Source: Bradyrhizobium cenepequi (GTDB lineage: Bacteria; Pseudomonadota; Alphaproteobacteria; Rhizobiales; Xanthobacteraceae). From it: a stretch of 64,000 nt of DNA. The position numbers and the translations under genes were made by a program. Positions 8,808-17,468 of this stretch are shown piece by piece. Under the pieces are notes generated by a model. That model had not been told where the DNA came from. It made no database searches and worked only from the letters and a program-made list of their open reading frames with translations. Positions within the stretch are counted from its first letter, which is position 1; every line of letters begins with the position of its first letter. The DNA is taken from contig NZ_JAGKJI010000003.1 of the NCBI RefSeq assembly GCF_020329485.1, positions 1 to 64,000 on the forward strand. The letters run 5' to 3'.

Positions 8808-9512
8808 ATGTTGCTTGCAGGCAAGAAAGTCGTCGTCGTCGGTGGTTCCTCCGGCATTGGTCTGGCGACCGCCGAGATGGCGAAACGCGAAGGCGCTGAC
8901 GTCATCCTTGCGTCGCGCAACGTGGAGCGGCTCGACAAGGCGGCGGAGAAGCTGAACGCGATCGCGATTCCCACCGACGTCACCAGCGATGACAGCGTCG
9001 CCAAACTGTTCCAGCGTTGCGGTCCGGTCGACCACGTCGTGGTCACGGCGGCCCAGCTCCGCACCGGCCCGTTCAAGACGGTGGCGATGGAAGATGTCCG
9101 CGCCACCATGGAAGGCAAGTTCTGGGGCGCCTGGCGGGTCGCGCAGCAGGCGGAGATCCGCCCCGGCGGATCACTGACGCTGGTGTCCGGTTTCCTCAGC
9201 GTTCGGCCACGGCCGAATTCGGCGATCGTCAGCGCCGCCAATGGCGCGCTGGAATCGCTGGCCCGGGCGCTGGCGCTCGAACTCGCGCCGGTGCGCGTCA
9301 ACGCGGTCTCGCCCGGAATCATAGACACGCCGATCCGCGCCGCGATGCCGGAAGAGGCGCGGCGCGATATGCTGGCGAAAGCTGCGGCTTCGCTGCCGGT
9401 CGGCCGCGTCGGCGCGGCTGAGGACATCGCGCGGCAAATCCTCGGTTTCATGGCGAACGGTTTTGCGACCGGATCGACCGTCTATATCGATGGCGGGGCG
9501 CTCGTCATCTGA
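8808..9512 (+). CDS. Short-chain dehydrogenase/reductase family protein lacking the usual Tyr-Lys pair
   Basis: This 234-residue Rossmann-fold protein starts at an ATG with a GCGAGG ribosome site, 19 bp after the ThDP gene. It has the SDR cofactor motif VVGGSSGIG and the C-terminal region VRVNAVSPGIIDTPI. In the place of the catalytic Y-x3-K it reads VSAAN (within NSAIVSAANGALESL), so neither Tyr nor Lys is present. A serine precedes it in LVSGFLS. It belongs to a divergent SDR branch whose activity may not be a standard alcohol dehydrogenation. It is probably co-transcribed with the ThDP enzyme and the cupin, which starts 17 bp downstream. Confidence 0.8.
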   Translation: MLLAGKKVVVVGGSSGIGLATAEMAKREGADVILASRNVERLDKAAEKLNAIAIPTDVTSDDSVAKLFQRCGPVDHVVVTAAQLRTGPFKTVAMEDVRATMEGKFWGAWRVAQQAEIRPGGSLTLVSGFLSVRPRPNSAIVSAANGALESLARALALELAPVRVNAVSPGIIDTPIRAAMPEEARRDMLAKAAASLPVGRVGAAEDIARQILGFMANGFATGSTVYIDGGALVI

Positions 9513-9529
9513 TCGGCGGAGCAAGCATC

Positions 9530-9913
9530 ATGGCTTCAGAAAACAACGGCGCGTTCATCCGCAACATCGCCGAAGTGCCGTGGCGGGAATTCCCCAATCA
9601 TTTCGGTGGCGCGCTGTCAAAGCCGCTTGTCATGCCGGAGACCGCGGGCTCCCGTCACATCGACTACCGGATTTCGATGTACCAGCCGATGGCGCATGTC
9701 GCGCGCCACAAGCATCTCGTGCAGGAGCAGATCTATCATGTGCTCGAAGGCGAGGGACTGATGGAGATATCAGGCAAGAATCATGTGGTGCGCAAGCACG
9801 ACTTCATCTTCCTGCCGCCCGGTGTCGAACACGCGATCTCGAATTCAGGTTTGGTCGATCTGGTGTTTCTGGTGATCACCTCGCCGGTCACTGACGACGG
9901 CAAGATCGTCTAA
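9530..9913 (+). CDS. Cupin domain protein
   Basis: This single-domain cupin has 127 residues. Motif 1 is visible as ARHKHLVQEQIYHVLEGEGLM (ligands H, H, E) and motif 2 as FIFLPPGVEHAISN (ligand H), so a metal site is likely. It is the last gene of the ThDP-SDR-cupin operon, with a 17-bp gap to the SDR. Cupins of this size act as small dioxygenases, isomerases or decarboxylases, or as sugar or acid binders. The sequence alone does not decide between them. Confidence 0.82.
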   Translation: MASENNGAFIRNIAEVPWREFPNHFGGALSKPLVMPETAGSRHIDYRISMYQPMAHVARHKHLVQEQIYHVLEGEGLMEISGKNHVVRKHDFIFLPPGVEHAISNSGLVDLVFLVITSPVTDDGKIV

Positions 9914-10357
9914 TCTCTGCTGTACTCCCCAACCGCGTAGACGGGAGCATCATGCCGGTTTCCGACACATACGATGTCGTGGTCACTCGCGATGACCAGA
10001 ATAACAACAACTTAGAAATGTTGACTGCGGCAGGGAAGCAGCGCCGCCGGTCGCGAGTTCCTACCGCATGTCGGCAAGTCTTGGGATTTTCCGTCCAACC
10101 AACCGTACGAATCGAGTGTTGCGCCTCCCCGCAACAAAGCTGAGACGCTAAACACAGGTTGAGCCACGGTTTCTGCCAGGACCGTGAGCCTGAAATGATA
10201 TCCACGTTCGGTCGTGAGCTGATGCGGCTGGGCTGGATTGAAAATACTGATGGCACTTTATCGCACTCAAGGAAGACCGAAATGCCAAGCTTAACGCTTC
10301 TTAAAGTCCAAACAGGCAGACTCATGGTCAATTATTTCGAAAGGTTGACGTTTGATC
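9914..10357. other. Intergenic region before the chemoreceptor gene, no gene recognised
   Basis: About 440 bases hold no convincing coding sequence. The stretch is less GC-rich than its neighbours. A 7-bp hairpin, TGTTGCG-CCTCCC-CGCAACA, lies at 10117-10136 without a T run, so terminator function is doubtful. The chemoreceptor promoter presumably lies in the right part, but no consensus stands out. Confidence 0.5.
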
Positions 10358-12052
10358 ATGCGGCATAAGTTAACTATCGGGAAAAAGCTTTTTCTCATTG
10401 TCCTGATCTTCGCGACCGTGCTGGCGTGCGTGACCAGCTATATGCTCTTGGACATGCGGTCGGGAATGTTTGAAGATCGCAAGACAAAGCTGCGCGCGCT
10501 GGTCGAGACAGCAGTCAATACTGTCAATCGCTACGGAGATCTTGCCGCCGCTGGTAAGATGCCATTGGAAGAAGCGCAGAAAACTGCATTGACTGTCCTC
10601 GCGGGCATGAACTTCGACGGCAAGAACTATTTTTTCGTGTTCGACCGCAAAGGCATCATGAAGATGCATCCTTCGCGAAAGGATAACATCGGCCAGAACA
10701 TGCTTGAGATGAACGACGATCAGACCCGGGCAAACTACAGTGGTTACCTGGAAGCAGCCAACAAATCTGCGTCGCTGGAGGGATTCTCCCAGTTTCTGGG
10801 AAGGCGGCCGGGCTCAACGGTGAACGATACTCCGAAGCTCTTCTTGAGCGCGGTCGATAAGCATTGGGACTGGGTCGTCACCACCGGCATCTTCATCGAC
10901 GATGTCAACGCCATATTCCTCAACCGGGCCTTTTGGGTTCTCGGCACTCTCGGCGCAGGTCTATCGCTGAGCCTGGTCATAACGATCCTGTTGGGACGCT
11001 CCATAACGCGCCCTTTGAACCGGACCGTAGTGGCCCTTGAGGAGCTCAGCGCCGGAAAGTTCGACACCGAAGTGTCGAGCGACGGAAGCAAGACGGAAAT
11101 CGGGCGGCTCAACCGTGCCTTTGTCCAGTTTCGTGAGAAGATGAAGGAAACCGAAGCGCTGAGAGCGAGCCAAGCGAACGCCGAAAAATTGGCTGAGCTA
11201 GAGCGCCGTAACGCAATGCTGCGCTTTGCTGACGACTTTGAAACTGCTGTGGGGTCGCTCGTCGACGCCCTGTTTACAGAAATTGAGCAAACGTCTCAAA
11301 CTGTGACACAGCTCTCGAAGAGTGCCAGGGATTCGGCGGCGGGAACAGAACGTATGAACAGCGCGGCTTCATCGGTCTCGGAAAACATCCAGACAGTAGC
11401 GGCGGCCTCCCAAGAACTTGCGGCCTCGATTAATGAAATCGGACGCCAGATTCACCTGACCCGTGACATTGCGCAGGAAACAAGAACTCGCTCTTCTGAG
11501 ACGGAGCGGCGAGTGGCGGCATTGTCAGACAGCGTGCAAGCAATAGGGACGATTATTGAGATCATCAACTCAATCGCGGAACAAACTAACCTTCTCGCTC
11601 TCAACGCAACCATTGAGGCCGCTCGCGCGGGAGAAGCAGGCCGAGGTTTCTCGGTGGTTGCCTCCGAAGTGAAGGCACTGGCAACTCAAACCACGAAGGC
11701 GACAGAAGACATCAGTAAGAATATCGAAAAGGTCCGCGCCGCTACCACTGAAGCAGTGGACGCGGTTCGCGCAATTTCAGCTTCCATCAATGGACTGGAT
11801 GAGTCCGCGAGCACAATAGCTGCCGCCGTCGAAGAGCAAAATGCCGCGACCTCCGAAATCAGTCGGAATACCACAGTAACTGCCGAGCAGACCGTTGCGA
11901 TAACGGGGACGATTGCAGACGTGGCTTGTTCAGTGAACGGCACAGATCATTCGGCTCGTGAAGTAGAGCAACATTCTACTGCAATACGCGGCAGGTTCGA
12001 AGACATGCGTCGCGAGGTCAACGCCTTCCTCGGACGAATTCGAGCCGCCTAA
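10358..12052 (+). CDS. Methyl-accepting chemotaxis protein with periplasmic Cache domain
   Basis: The 564-residue chemoreceptor starts at an ATG (a TTG two codons earlier is the alternative). Segment order: TM1 about residues 10-30, a single Cache-type periplasmic domain to about 180 (containing [16 protein letters not shown], typical of sCache_2), TM2 about 187-210, HAMP to about 265, and a cytoplasmic signalling domain. The conserved hairpin tip is clear ([20 protein letters not shown], then [13 protein letters not shown]). It lacks the C-terminal CheR/CheB-binding pentapeptide. sCache_2 receptors commonly sense small organic acids, which would fit the neighbouring transport and catabolic genes, but that link is inference. 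It appears monocistronic. Confidence 0.93.
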   Translation: MRHKLTIGKKLFLIVLIFATVLACVTSYMLLDMRSGMFEDRKTKLRALVETAVNTVNRYGDLAAAGKMPLEEAQKTALTVLAGMNFDGKNYFFVFDRKGIMKMHPSRKDNIGQNMLEMNDDQTRANYSGYLEAANKSASLEGFSQFLGRRPGSTVNDTPKLFLSAVDKHWDWVVTTGIFIDDVNAIFLNRAFWVLGTLGAGLSLSLVITILLGRSITRPLNRTVVALEELSAGKFDTEVSSDGSKTEIGRLNRAFVQFREKMKETEALRASQANAEKLAELERRNAMLRFADDFETAVGSLVDALFTEIEQTSQTVTQLSKSARDSAAGTERMNSAASSVSENIQTVAAASQELAASINEIGRQIHLTRDIAQETRTRSSETERRVAALSDSVQAIGTIIEIINSIAEQTNLLALNATIEAARAGEAGRGFSVVASEVKALATQTTKATEDISKNIEKVRAATTEAVDAVRAISASINGLDESASTIAAAVEEQNAATSEISRNTTVTAEQTVAITGTIADVACSVNGTDHSAREVEQHSTAIRGRFEDMRREVNAFLGRIRAA

Positions 12053-12403
12053 CGGCCCGTAGCTCTCATCGCGAATTCTTGACACGCGCTTCCGGAGCGC
12101 CGCACGCATGCTGATGAAATCTGCGACGAAGGCGCTGGCCGGCCTCCCGAAGGTCGTCACTTGCGCCGATAACGCCGAAAACCATAATCAGGTGGTGTAT
12201 CTGCAAGCAGAAGGCCAAGAATACTTCTCTCCACCAATTGAACATGTGGCGCTCGGGCCGCCTTCAGGCGGTCAACAGAATAGGGGACGCGTTAGCGGCC
12301 TTATGGCCGATTTGAGCGGCCCAATTTCCTAAAGCACCAGCCTTTGCCTAGCTTGCCGGGGATACTTGCCGAGACAATTAGCTGCCGGCAAAGCCCTTGC
12401 CGG

Positions 12404-12421
12404 TGTGTGTACCGAAAACCT
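12404..12421 (+). repeat. Left terminal inverted repeat of the IS
   Basis: TGTGTGTACCGAAAACCT matches the complement of the right end at 17 of 18 positions. The same sequence, except for its last base, marks the end of the IS fragment at 737-753. Confidence 0.85.
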
Positions 12422-12463
12422 CGTCCGAGTTGATGACGTGACGGAATCACCTAAGCTGGCGGG

Positions 12464-13480
12464 ATGATCGGGCTTCTGTATTTCGTCCTGGCCGTCTTGG
12501 TCTCGCCATTCAAGTCAAAGATGAGGCTTGAGGCTGAGAACGCGGCACTTCGACATCAGTTGATTATCTTGCGGCGCAGGTTGCCCGGCCGTATCCAGTT
12601 CGCGAACAGTGATCGCTGGTTCTTTGTCCGGCTGTATCGTTGGTTCCCGTCTATTCTTCAGGTTCTTACCATCATCCGGCCCGAGACGCTCGTGCGGTGG
12701 CATCGGGCCGGGTTTCGCCGCTACTGGCGTTGGAAATCGCGCTCACTCGGAGGGCGGCCGCCGATCGCGGTGGGGCTGCGCGCGTTGATCCGGCAGATGA
12801 GCGTCGAGAACCCACTTTGGGGCGCGCCGCGCCTCCACAGCGAACTTCTCAAACTCGGGTTTGAGGTCGCTCAATCAAGCGTTGCCAAATATATGGTCAG
12901 GCGGCGAGCACCGTCCCATCAGGGATGGCGGATCTTCTTGCGTAATCACGCACCGGACATTGCCGCCATGGATTTGTTCGTTGTTCCGACCGTAGGCTTC
13001 GATCTGCTCTATGCTTTCGTCATCGTCCGACTGGACCGCAGAAACCTGGTCTGGGTCAACGTCACAAGGAATCCGACGGCCGAATGGGTTGCCCGCCAAA
13101 TCACCGAGGCATTTCCTTGGGACGAGGCGCCGGGCTACATGATCCGAGACCGGGATTGCATTTATGGCACTATCGTCACACGCCGATTGCGGGCCATGGG
13201 AATTCGGGACAAGCCGACCGCACCAGCCTCGCCCTGGCAGAATGGTTTTGCCGAACGGTTGATCGGATCGATTCGCCGCGAGTGCTTGGATCACATCATC
13301 GTTTTTGGTGAGACGCATCTACGCCAAATTTTGCGATCTTACGCACGCTATTACAATGACATCAGAACACATCGGTCGTTGGACAAAGATGCGCCGGTCT
13401 CGCGCCCGGTTCACCGGACCGGAAGCATCAAATCGCTCCCCATACTCGGCGGACTACATCACCATTATGCGCGGGTTTAG
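12464..13480 (+). CDS. IS transposase with rve-type DDE integrase core
   Basis: This 338-residue transposase has a helical N-terminal region (RLEAENAALRHQLIILRRR), a central DNA-binding part ending near RWKSRSLGGRPP, and a retroviral-type integrase core. The catalytic triad is readable as D in AAMDLFVVPT, D in MIRDRDCIYG, and E in NGFAERLIGSIRREC. It ends inside the right terminal repeat. The frame is intact, so the element may still be active. The IS family was not assigned; IS3-, IS481- and related families share this core. Confidence 0.9.
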   Translation: MIGLLYFVLAVLVSPFKSKMRLEAENAALRHQLIILRRRLPGRIQFANSDRWFFVRLYRWFPSILQVLTIIRPETLVRWHRAGFRRYWRWKSRSLGGRPPIAVGLRALIRQMSVENPLWGAPRLHSELLKLGFEVAQSSVAKYMVRRRAPSHQGWRIFLRNHAPDIAAMDLFVVPTVGFDLLYAFVIVRLDRRNLVWVNVTRNPTAEWVARQITEAFPWDEAPGYMIRDRDCIYGTIVTRRLRAMGIRDKPTAPASPWQNGFAERLIGSIRRECLDHIIVFGETHLRQILRSYARYYNDIRTHRSLDKDAPVSRPVHRTGSIKSLPILGGLHHHYARV

Positions 13481-13496
13481 GTTTTCGGTACCCACA
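13479..13496 (-). repeat. Right terminal inverted repeat of the IS
   Basis: AGGTTTTCGGTACCCACA is the inverted partner of the left repeat. The transposase stop codon overlaps its first bases. Sulfatase-like coding sequence resumes immediately after it. Confidence 0.85.
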
Positions 13497-14477
13497 GCCC
13501 TTGGTGTCTGCATTTGTCGTACATCAAGCCGCATTGGCCCTACATTGCGCCTGCGCCGTACAACAATCTGTATGGTTCAGATGATGTCTTGCCGGCCGTT
13601 CGCTCTGAGGCAGAGCGCCACGATCCGCATCCGATCTTCGGCGCCTTCATGGAATTGCGCGCGTCGAAGGCATTCTCGCGTGATGAGGTGCGTAACGAAG
13701 TTGTGCCCGTCTACATGGGGCTCATCAAACAAATTGATGATCAGCTAGGCCGACTCTTCGAGTTTATGGAAGAGAAAAGTCTTTTCGACAACACCATGGT
13801 CGTGTTCACATCCGATCACGGTGATTGCCTTGGCGATCATTGGATGGGCGAGAAGGATCTCTTCCATGACCCCATCGGTGAAGGTGCCGTTGATCATCTA
13901 CGATCCGTGTCCTGATGCGGATAGAGCTCGTGGATCGGTGTGCGAAGCTCTCGTGGAAACGATCGACCTGGCGCCCACGTTCCTCGATGCATTGCGCGCC
14001 GATTCGCAGGAACAGTCGCATCGCCTCGAAGGTTGTTCGTTGATTCCACATCTACGCGGCGAGACGCCAGCATCTTGGCGTTCCCACGCATTCAGTGAAT
14101 ACGACTATTCGATGCTGCCGGTTGCGGCGAAGCTCGGCATTGCGCCGCGCAACGCGCGACTGTTCATGGTTACCGACGGGCGCTGGAAGTGCGTGCAACC
14201 GGTGGGTTTCCGGCCGCTGCTCTATGATCTGGCAACAGATCCCAACGAGTTTCTCGACCTTGGCCAAGATCCTGCCTTCGAGAGCGAGCGACGACGGCTT
14301 GTCGCTGCGTTGGGCGAGTGGGGTCTTCGGCCATCTCAACGGACGACGCGCTCGGAGCGGCAGATAATTGAGGCCCGCGGGCGAGGGCAGCGCAAAGGCA
14401 TTCTCGTAGGTGTTTGGGACGAAACCGAGCTTCCCGCGGAGCTTTGGACTAAGTACCTCGGCCAGGGTGGGGGCTAA

Positions 14478-15026
14478 TTGAAGAAACCGGCGATACAATT
14501 GATGACGGCTTGGCGCAGGTTGATCAGGTGGATTCGAGGCGACGGTTACCGCCCTGAGAGGCATTACATGCGAGGCGTGGGCCCCAAATCTAAGAAACAG
14601 GCCCGGAGTGCCAACGACGGATCATGTGGCCGACCACAGCCCACATCAAATGCTTCGATCTCCCGGAGAACTACCAACCTCCAGTTCTCCCAGACAGGTC
14701 GTGTTTACGAACCACAGGAAAAGTGTGCGAGAAATGGACGCTTACAGGCCGGTCGCCGGTGGCTGCGGCGTTCCAACCGACGCCGGTTTGATGGCGCAAC
14801 TCTCGAAGCGTAGTTGGATCGCGCACAAAAGGCGGTTTTGCCAGAGAAAACGCCTCGACATTCCGTCGTGCATCCAAAGGTCTTAGTTCCTCGACGTATC
14901 TCGTAGCGGGATATCCCAGCCGATCCGCTCCGACGGCTTGCCCCTCATTTGGAAACTATCGCCAAGCTATTGAAATCGCTAGAAGGGTTTCTGGAGCATT
15001 TTTTCCAAATGCCTTTTGAAATCATT
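14478..15026. other. Intergenic region, no gene recognised
   Basis: About 550 bases follow the sulfatase remnant. Open frames exist but none resembles a known protein or shows a good ribosome site. The sequence becomes AT-richer just before the attachment-like repeat, with a T-rich run near 14995-15020. It is probably decayed DNA at the edge of an inserted segment. Confidence 0.5.
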
Positions 15027-15100
15027 GAATAATCAAGCTGATTTTGATTCCGCCATTCGGAGGTTCGATCCCTCCCGCCCCAGCCAGTTGATATCACTCA
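15027..15100 (+). repeat. Attachment-site-like direct repeat, left copy, containing a tRNA 3'-end sequence
   Basis: This stretch of about 74 bases closely matches 55216-55289. Its centre (15059-15086) folds as a tRNA T-arm, GGAGG-TTCGATC-CCTCC, followed by a 7-base acceptor strand CGCCCCA, a discriminator G and an encoded CCA. No 5' half of a tRNA is present, so it is not a functional tRNA. A tRNA 3' end beside recombinase sequence is the normal signature of an att site left by an integrated element. Read on the minus strand it also encodes NWLGREGSNLRMAESKSA, the kind of tail that att sequences add to integrase proteins. Confidence 0.7.
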
Positions 15101-15129
15101 GCAATCGCGCTTTGTTCAGGGCCTTCATT

Positions 15130-15374
15130 CTAAACCGGTTTCAGCTGCGTATCCTGAACATCTCTCGCCATTCCGTTCGCCAGCCTGTGCGCGTGCCCTT
15201 GCCCTTGCGGGTTGCTGTGAGCACGCGCCTCTCGGCGCGCTTCGCCTGGCCGATATAGCTCTGCTGTTTTCGGTGTGCTGACAGCGCTCGACCCTGTCCG
15301 TCGGTCAGCTCTGCTTCCTCCAGCTCGGTCATGCCGCCGTGCCGGCAGGCATCGAAGGTGAAGTGCGAGGGCAA
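15130..15374 (-). pseudogene. 3' remnant of a tyrosine recombinase/integrase gene
   Basis: The minus strand encodes the C-terminal catalytic part of a phage-type integrase: FTFDACRHGGMTELEEAEL, then GQGRALSAHRKQQSY and a basic tail. The HGG segment and the final Tyr correspond to the C-terminal catalytic residues of tyrosine recombinases. The upstream catalytic part and N-terminal domains are not recognisable between 15375 and 15660. The gene points toward the adjacent att-like repeat, as integrase genes often do. A second, more damaged relative has the same arrangement at 55310-55505. Confidence 0.7.
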
Positions 15375-15778
15375 TCCCAGCTTCAGAGGACCACGGGAGC
15401 GCCGCGAGTTGCCCAGACCGTAGAGGGCTCCAGGCCCGACTCACCTTGTGCATTGACGTTGAGAAGCTTCCGAGCCGCTATGCCGCGGTCCGATCTTCCT
15501 CGTCGCGCCCACATGACGACCTTCAGGGTGTCGCCGAGCAGCGGACGTTGCGGCGCCACAACTGGTTCGCTTCGTCTCAAACAGCGACGACAAGAATAGG
15601 AGCAGGTCTCCATTGGGTCGGCTGCGTCAAGAAGTTCTGCAGTCCTGTCCTCACCTGATTTGTCTGCGCCTCATATTCGTGGGCAGCTGAGGACGTCATC
15701 CCGCGCACGTGTTGCTGCACAACGGATCGGTCACGCCTATGCGACATAGACCTTGTCGATCGAGCACCATCCTTTCGT
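15375..15778. other. Intergenic region, no gene recognised
   Basis: About 400 bases lie between the integrase remnant and the first palindromic operator. It may hold decayed integrase sequence on the minus strand, but no readable homology was found. The right end presumably carries promoter elements for the cupin gene. Confidence 0.45.
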
Positions 15779-15796
15779 GTTGACTAGATGGTTAAC
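15779..15796. promoter_or_regulatory. Operator copy 1, upstream of the cupin gene
   Basis: GTTGACTAGATGGTTAAC matches the 18-bp palindrome consensus GTTGACTANNTAGTCAAC shared by five sites here. It lies about 146 bp before the start at 15943 and is the least symmetric copy (TGGTTAAC on the right). It is the probable binding site of the TetR-family regulator at 24998-25678. Confidence 0.7.
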
Positions 15797-15942
15797 TGGA
15801 AATAGGCTGATCTCATCACTGAGCGGGCATTGGTCCCGCGACGTAACGAATGTGCGGTTAGGCGTTTCGGAGCTTGGGGACAACGAACTTTCGCGGAGCT
15901 CAGGCTCGCCAGCGCTGTAATTGAGGGCTAAAGGAGAACTGC

Positions 15943-16470
15943 ATGGCTACGGCAAGGCACGCTCGCCCAAAGGAGCTGGAAACGGCTTCACTGGAGCAGA
16001 TCATGGATCGCTATGTCGCGCGTTTCGCCGACAGGCGCGCTGATTGGGCGGCATTCGAGGACGCAAAGGTCGAGGGATTCAAGCGCGCGCAGCATCGCTT
16101 CATCGGAGCCGGTGGTTCCGGTAAGCACAACGACATCGCGGCGATCCCTCCGGGAAATTTCACGCTCTCGATCATGTTTGTGCCGCCCGGCCAAGGCAAT
16201 GCCGCGCACACCCATGAGGTCGAGGAAGTCTTCTTCGTTCTGAAGGGCCATCTCGATGTTTTCGTGCAGGACGAGGATGGCCGCAAGATCACGAAGCGGT
16301 TGGGACCCTGGGAATGCATTTCGTGCCCGGCGGGCGTCATTCACGGGTACGAGAACAACAGCCTGGAGCCGGTCTATTTTCAGGTGATGCTCGGCCGTGC
16401 CAGGCCGGAAACGATGGGCTATGCGGACGACGAACTCTACAAACGCCGTGATGATCATTTGAAGGCCTGA
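15943..16470 (+). CDS. Cupin domain protein of the palindrome regulon
   Basis: The 175-residue protein starts at an ATG with an AAAGGAGAA ribosome site. A helical N-terminal region of about 60 residues precedes a single cupin barrel. Motif 1 reads GNAAHTHEVEEVFFVLKG (ligands H, H, E) and motif 2 GPWECISCPAGVIHGYEN (ligand H), so a metal centre is expected. It could be a small dioxygenase acting in the pathway encoded to its right, or a non-catalytic ligand-binding cupin. It is separated from the next gene, which converges on it, by a hairpin. An operator lies upstream. Confidence 0.82.
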   Translation: MATARHARPKELETASLEQIMDRYVARFADRRADWAAFEDAKVEGFKRAQHRFIGAGGSGKHNDIAAIPPGNFTLSIMFVPPGQGNAAHTHEVEEVFFVLKGHLDVFVQDEDGRKITKRLGPWECISCPAGVIHGYENNSLEPVYFQVMLGRARPETMGYADDELYKRRDDHLKA

Positions 16471-16523
16471 GTGGTTGCGCTCACCTTTCGGGAGCCGAAG
16501 GCTTCGGCGGTCACCCAGCGCGA

Positions 16524-16549
16524 AGGCTTCGCTTTAAAAAGCGTAGCCT
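16524..16549. terminator. Hairpin between convergent genes, putative bidirectional terminator
   Basis: AGGCT-T-CGCTT pairs with AAGCG-T-AGCCT around a TAAA loop, a 10-bp stem with one T-T mismatch. It lies between the 3' ends of the cupin gene and the aspartate-dehydrogenase-like gene. There is no strong T tract, so efficiency is uncertain. Confidence 0.45.
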
Positions 16550-16586
16550 CCGGTGTGTCTTAGAGTGGTACGGAGCGGGCCGGCGA

Positions 16587-17360
16587 TCATACCAGTATCA
16601 GGCCGGCCCGTTTCTTTATCGCCTGTATCAGGCTGAACGGCGCGAGCATTGACGTCTTCGGATTGGACGGCAATGTCGTCGAGCGGATCGTCGTCGAGAT
16701 TTCGCCGAACGCTCCACGCGCCACGAACGAGTGGGTATTTCCGTCGGCTGCAGGATCGACGATCAAGCGGACTTTTGTTTTCTCAAAGCCGAGTCCCGCT
16801 AGCGCCAACGCTGCGACGACGTTGGCATTCTGCGGAAACTGCAAAGCGGTTGTGCGTGCATCGGTCTCGAGAAATGTCTCTGCCGACGTAACCGAGGCGA
16901 GCGCAATCATGTTCTCCGCGGGCGTCCCTCTCCAAGCGGCCGGAGCTTTGCGACCGGAATATTCTACTGAATCGAGCCCGGCCTCGCGCGCGGCGCTGAG
17001 CGCCTCGATGCCACCGAGCGCGCCGCCTGGGATCAACAATCGGCCGCCGCCGGCCGTGGCGCGCCGCAGCGCCTGTTCGAGCGCTGGATCGGCGAGCGCT
17101 CCGACCGAGGCAACAAGAAGGTCGGTCCCGCTGCGGATCACGGCTTCGCCGGAATCCCTGAGCGCCTGATGCCCCGCGCATTCAACTACCAACTCAGGCT
17201 TCGTCGACAGCAGCGCTTCGATGCTGTCGACGAGTGGCGCAGGGCAGCTCACCGGCCGCGGAACCGAGAACACCGCGCAGATTTCGATCGAAGGGTCAGC
17301 GTGCAAATGCTCGATGACAAAACGTCCGATCGCTCCGTAACCGATGACTGCGATTTTCAA
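16587..17360 (-). CDS. Aspartate dehydrogenase-like NAD(P)-dependent oxidoreductase
   Basis: The 257-residue protein begins KIAVIGYGAIGRFVIEHL, a Rossmann cofactor motif (GxGxxG), and ends with the aspartate dehydrogenase C-terminal domain. That domain contains NTHSFVARGAFGE with the family's catalytic histidine, and NPKTSMLAPFSL. The start is taken as TTG at 17360 because it aligns with family N-termini. An in-frame ATG at 17417 would begin inside the operator, and a much longer upstream frame is not conserved-looking. Known relatives deaminate L-aspartate to oxaloacetate or supply iminoaspartate for NAD synthesis. Here the catabolic neighbours and shared operator suggest another amino- or imino-acid step. 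It is divergent from the aldehyde dehydrogenase gene. Confidence 0.82.
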   Translation of the reverse strand: MKIAVIGYGAIGRFVIEHLHADPSIEICAVFSVPRPVSCPAPLVDSIEALLSTKPELVVECAGHQALRDSGEAVIRSGTDLLVASVGALADPALEQALRRATAGGGRLLIPGGALGGIEALSAAREAGLDSVEYSGRKAPAAWRGTPAENMIALASVTSAETFLETDARTTALQFPQNANVVAALALAGLGFEKTKVRLIVDPAADGNTHSFVARGAFGEISTTIRSTTLPSNPKTSMLAPFSLIQAIKKRAGLILV

Positions 17361-17397
17361 GAAGTTGTCCCAATCCAGCGAGCTATAGCCCGCTGAT

Positions 17398-17415
17398 GTT
17401 GACTGTATAGTCAAC
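17398..17415. promoter_or_regulatory. Operator copy 2, between divergent dehydrogenase genes
   Basis: GTTGACTGTATAGTCAAC has seven-base arms that are perfectly complementary around GTAT. It lies between the aspartate-dehydrogenase-like gene (minus) and the aldehyde dehydrogenase gene (plus), so one site could control both promoters. Confidence 0.8.
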
Positions 17416-17468
17416 ATAATGTCAAGCTTTGGCGATGCATGATGGCCTTCGAGGCGGGACAGGAAGAA

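Larger units (their letters stand above)
12404..13496 (+). mobile_element. Complete IS element, about 1.1 kb, with 18-bp terminal inverted repeats
   Basis: The ends are TGTGTGTACCGAAAACCT (12404-12421) and AGGTTTTCGGTACCCACA (13479-13496), which are inverted repeats with one mismatch. They enclose one transposase gene. A second, truncated copy of the left end lies at 465-753 and confirms the boundary. The sequence GCCCTTG occurs directly after the right end and again 4 bp before the left end (12393-12399). It is probably the target duplication, with a small irregularity at the left junction. The element sits inside a sulfatase-like gene. Confidence 0.88.
12296..14477 (+). pseudogene. Sulfatase / phosphonate monoester hydrolase-like pseudogene, interrupted by an IS and frameshifted
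   Basis: The remnant encodes alkaline-phosphatase-superfamily sulfatase sequence: PWCLHLSYIKPHWPYIAP after the IS, FTSDHGDCLGDHWMGEK (metal-binding DHG motif), then VPLIIYDPCPDAD and a C-terminal part to 14477. Three lesions are visible. The N-terminal half with the catalytic formylglycine site is missing, because the frame meets a stop just upstream of 12296. The IS at 12404-13496 splits the gene. One extra base near 13874 shifts the frame inside HDP|SVKVPL. Joining across the IS at the shared GCCCTTG restores the frame ...RQSPWCLHLSY. The intact relative would have hydrolysed sulfate, phosphonate or phosphodiester substrates. The gene is dead here. Confidence 0.8.

Noticed and set aside
12108..12332. 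Small plus-strand frame of 74 codons before the IS
   Set aside because: It has no recognisable homology, and part of it overlaps the sulfatase-like remnant in another frame.
14478..14813. Plus-strand frame following the sulfatase remnant
   Set aside because: It is arginine-rich and low in hydrophobics, has no ribosome site and looks like translated non-coding DNA.
15059..15086. Possible tRNA gene
   Set aside because: Only the T-arm and acceptor 3' strand are present. No D arm, anticodon arm or 5' strand can be found upstream, so it was treated as an attachment-site remnant.
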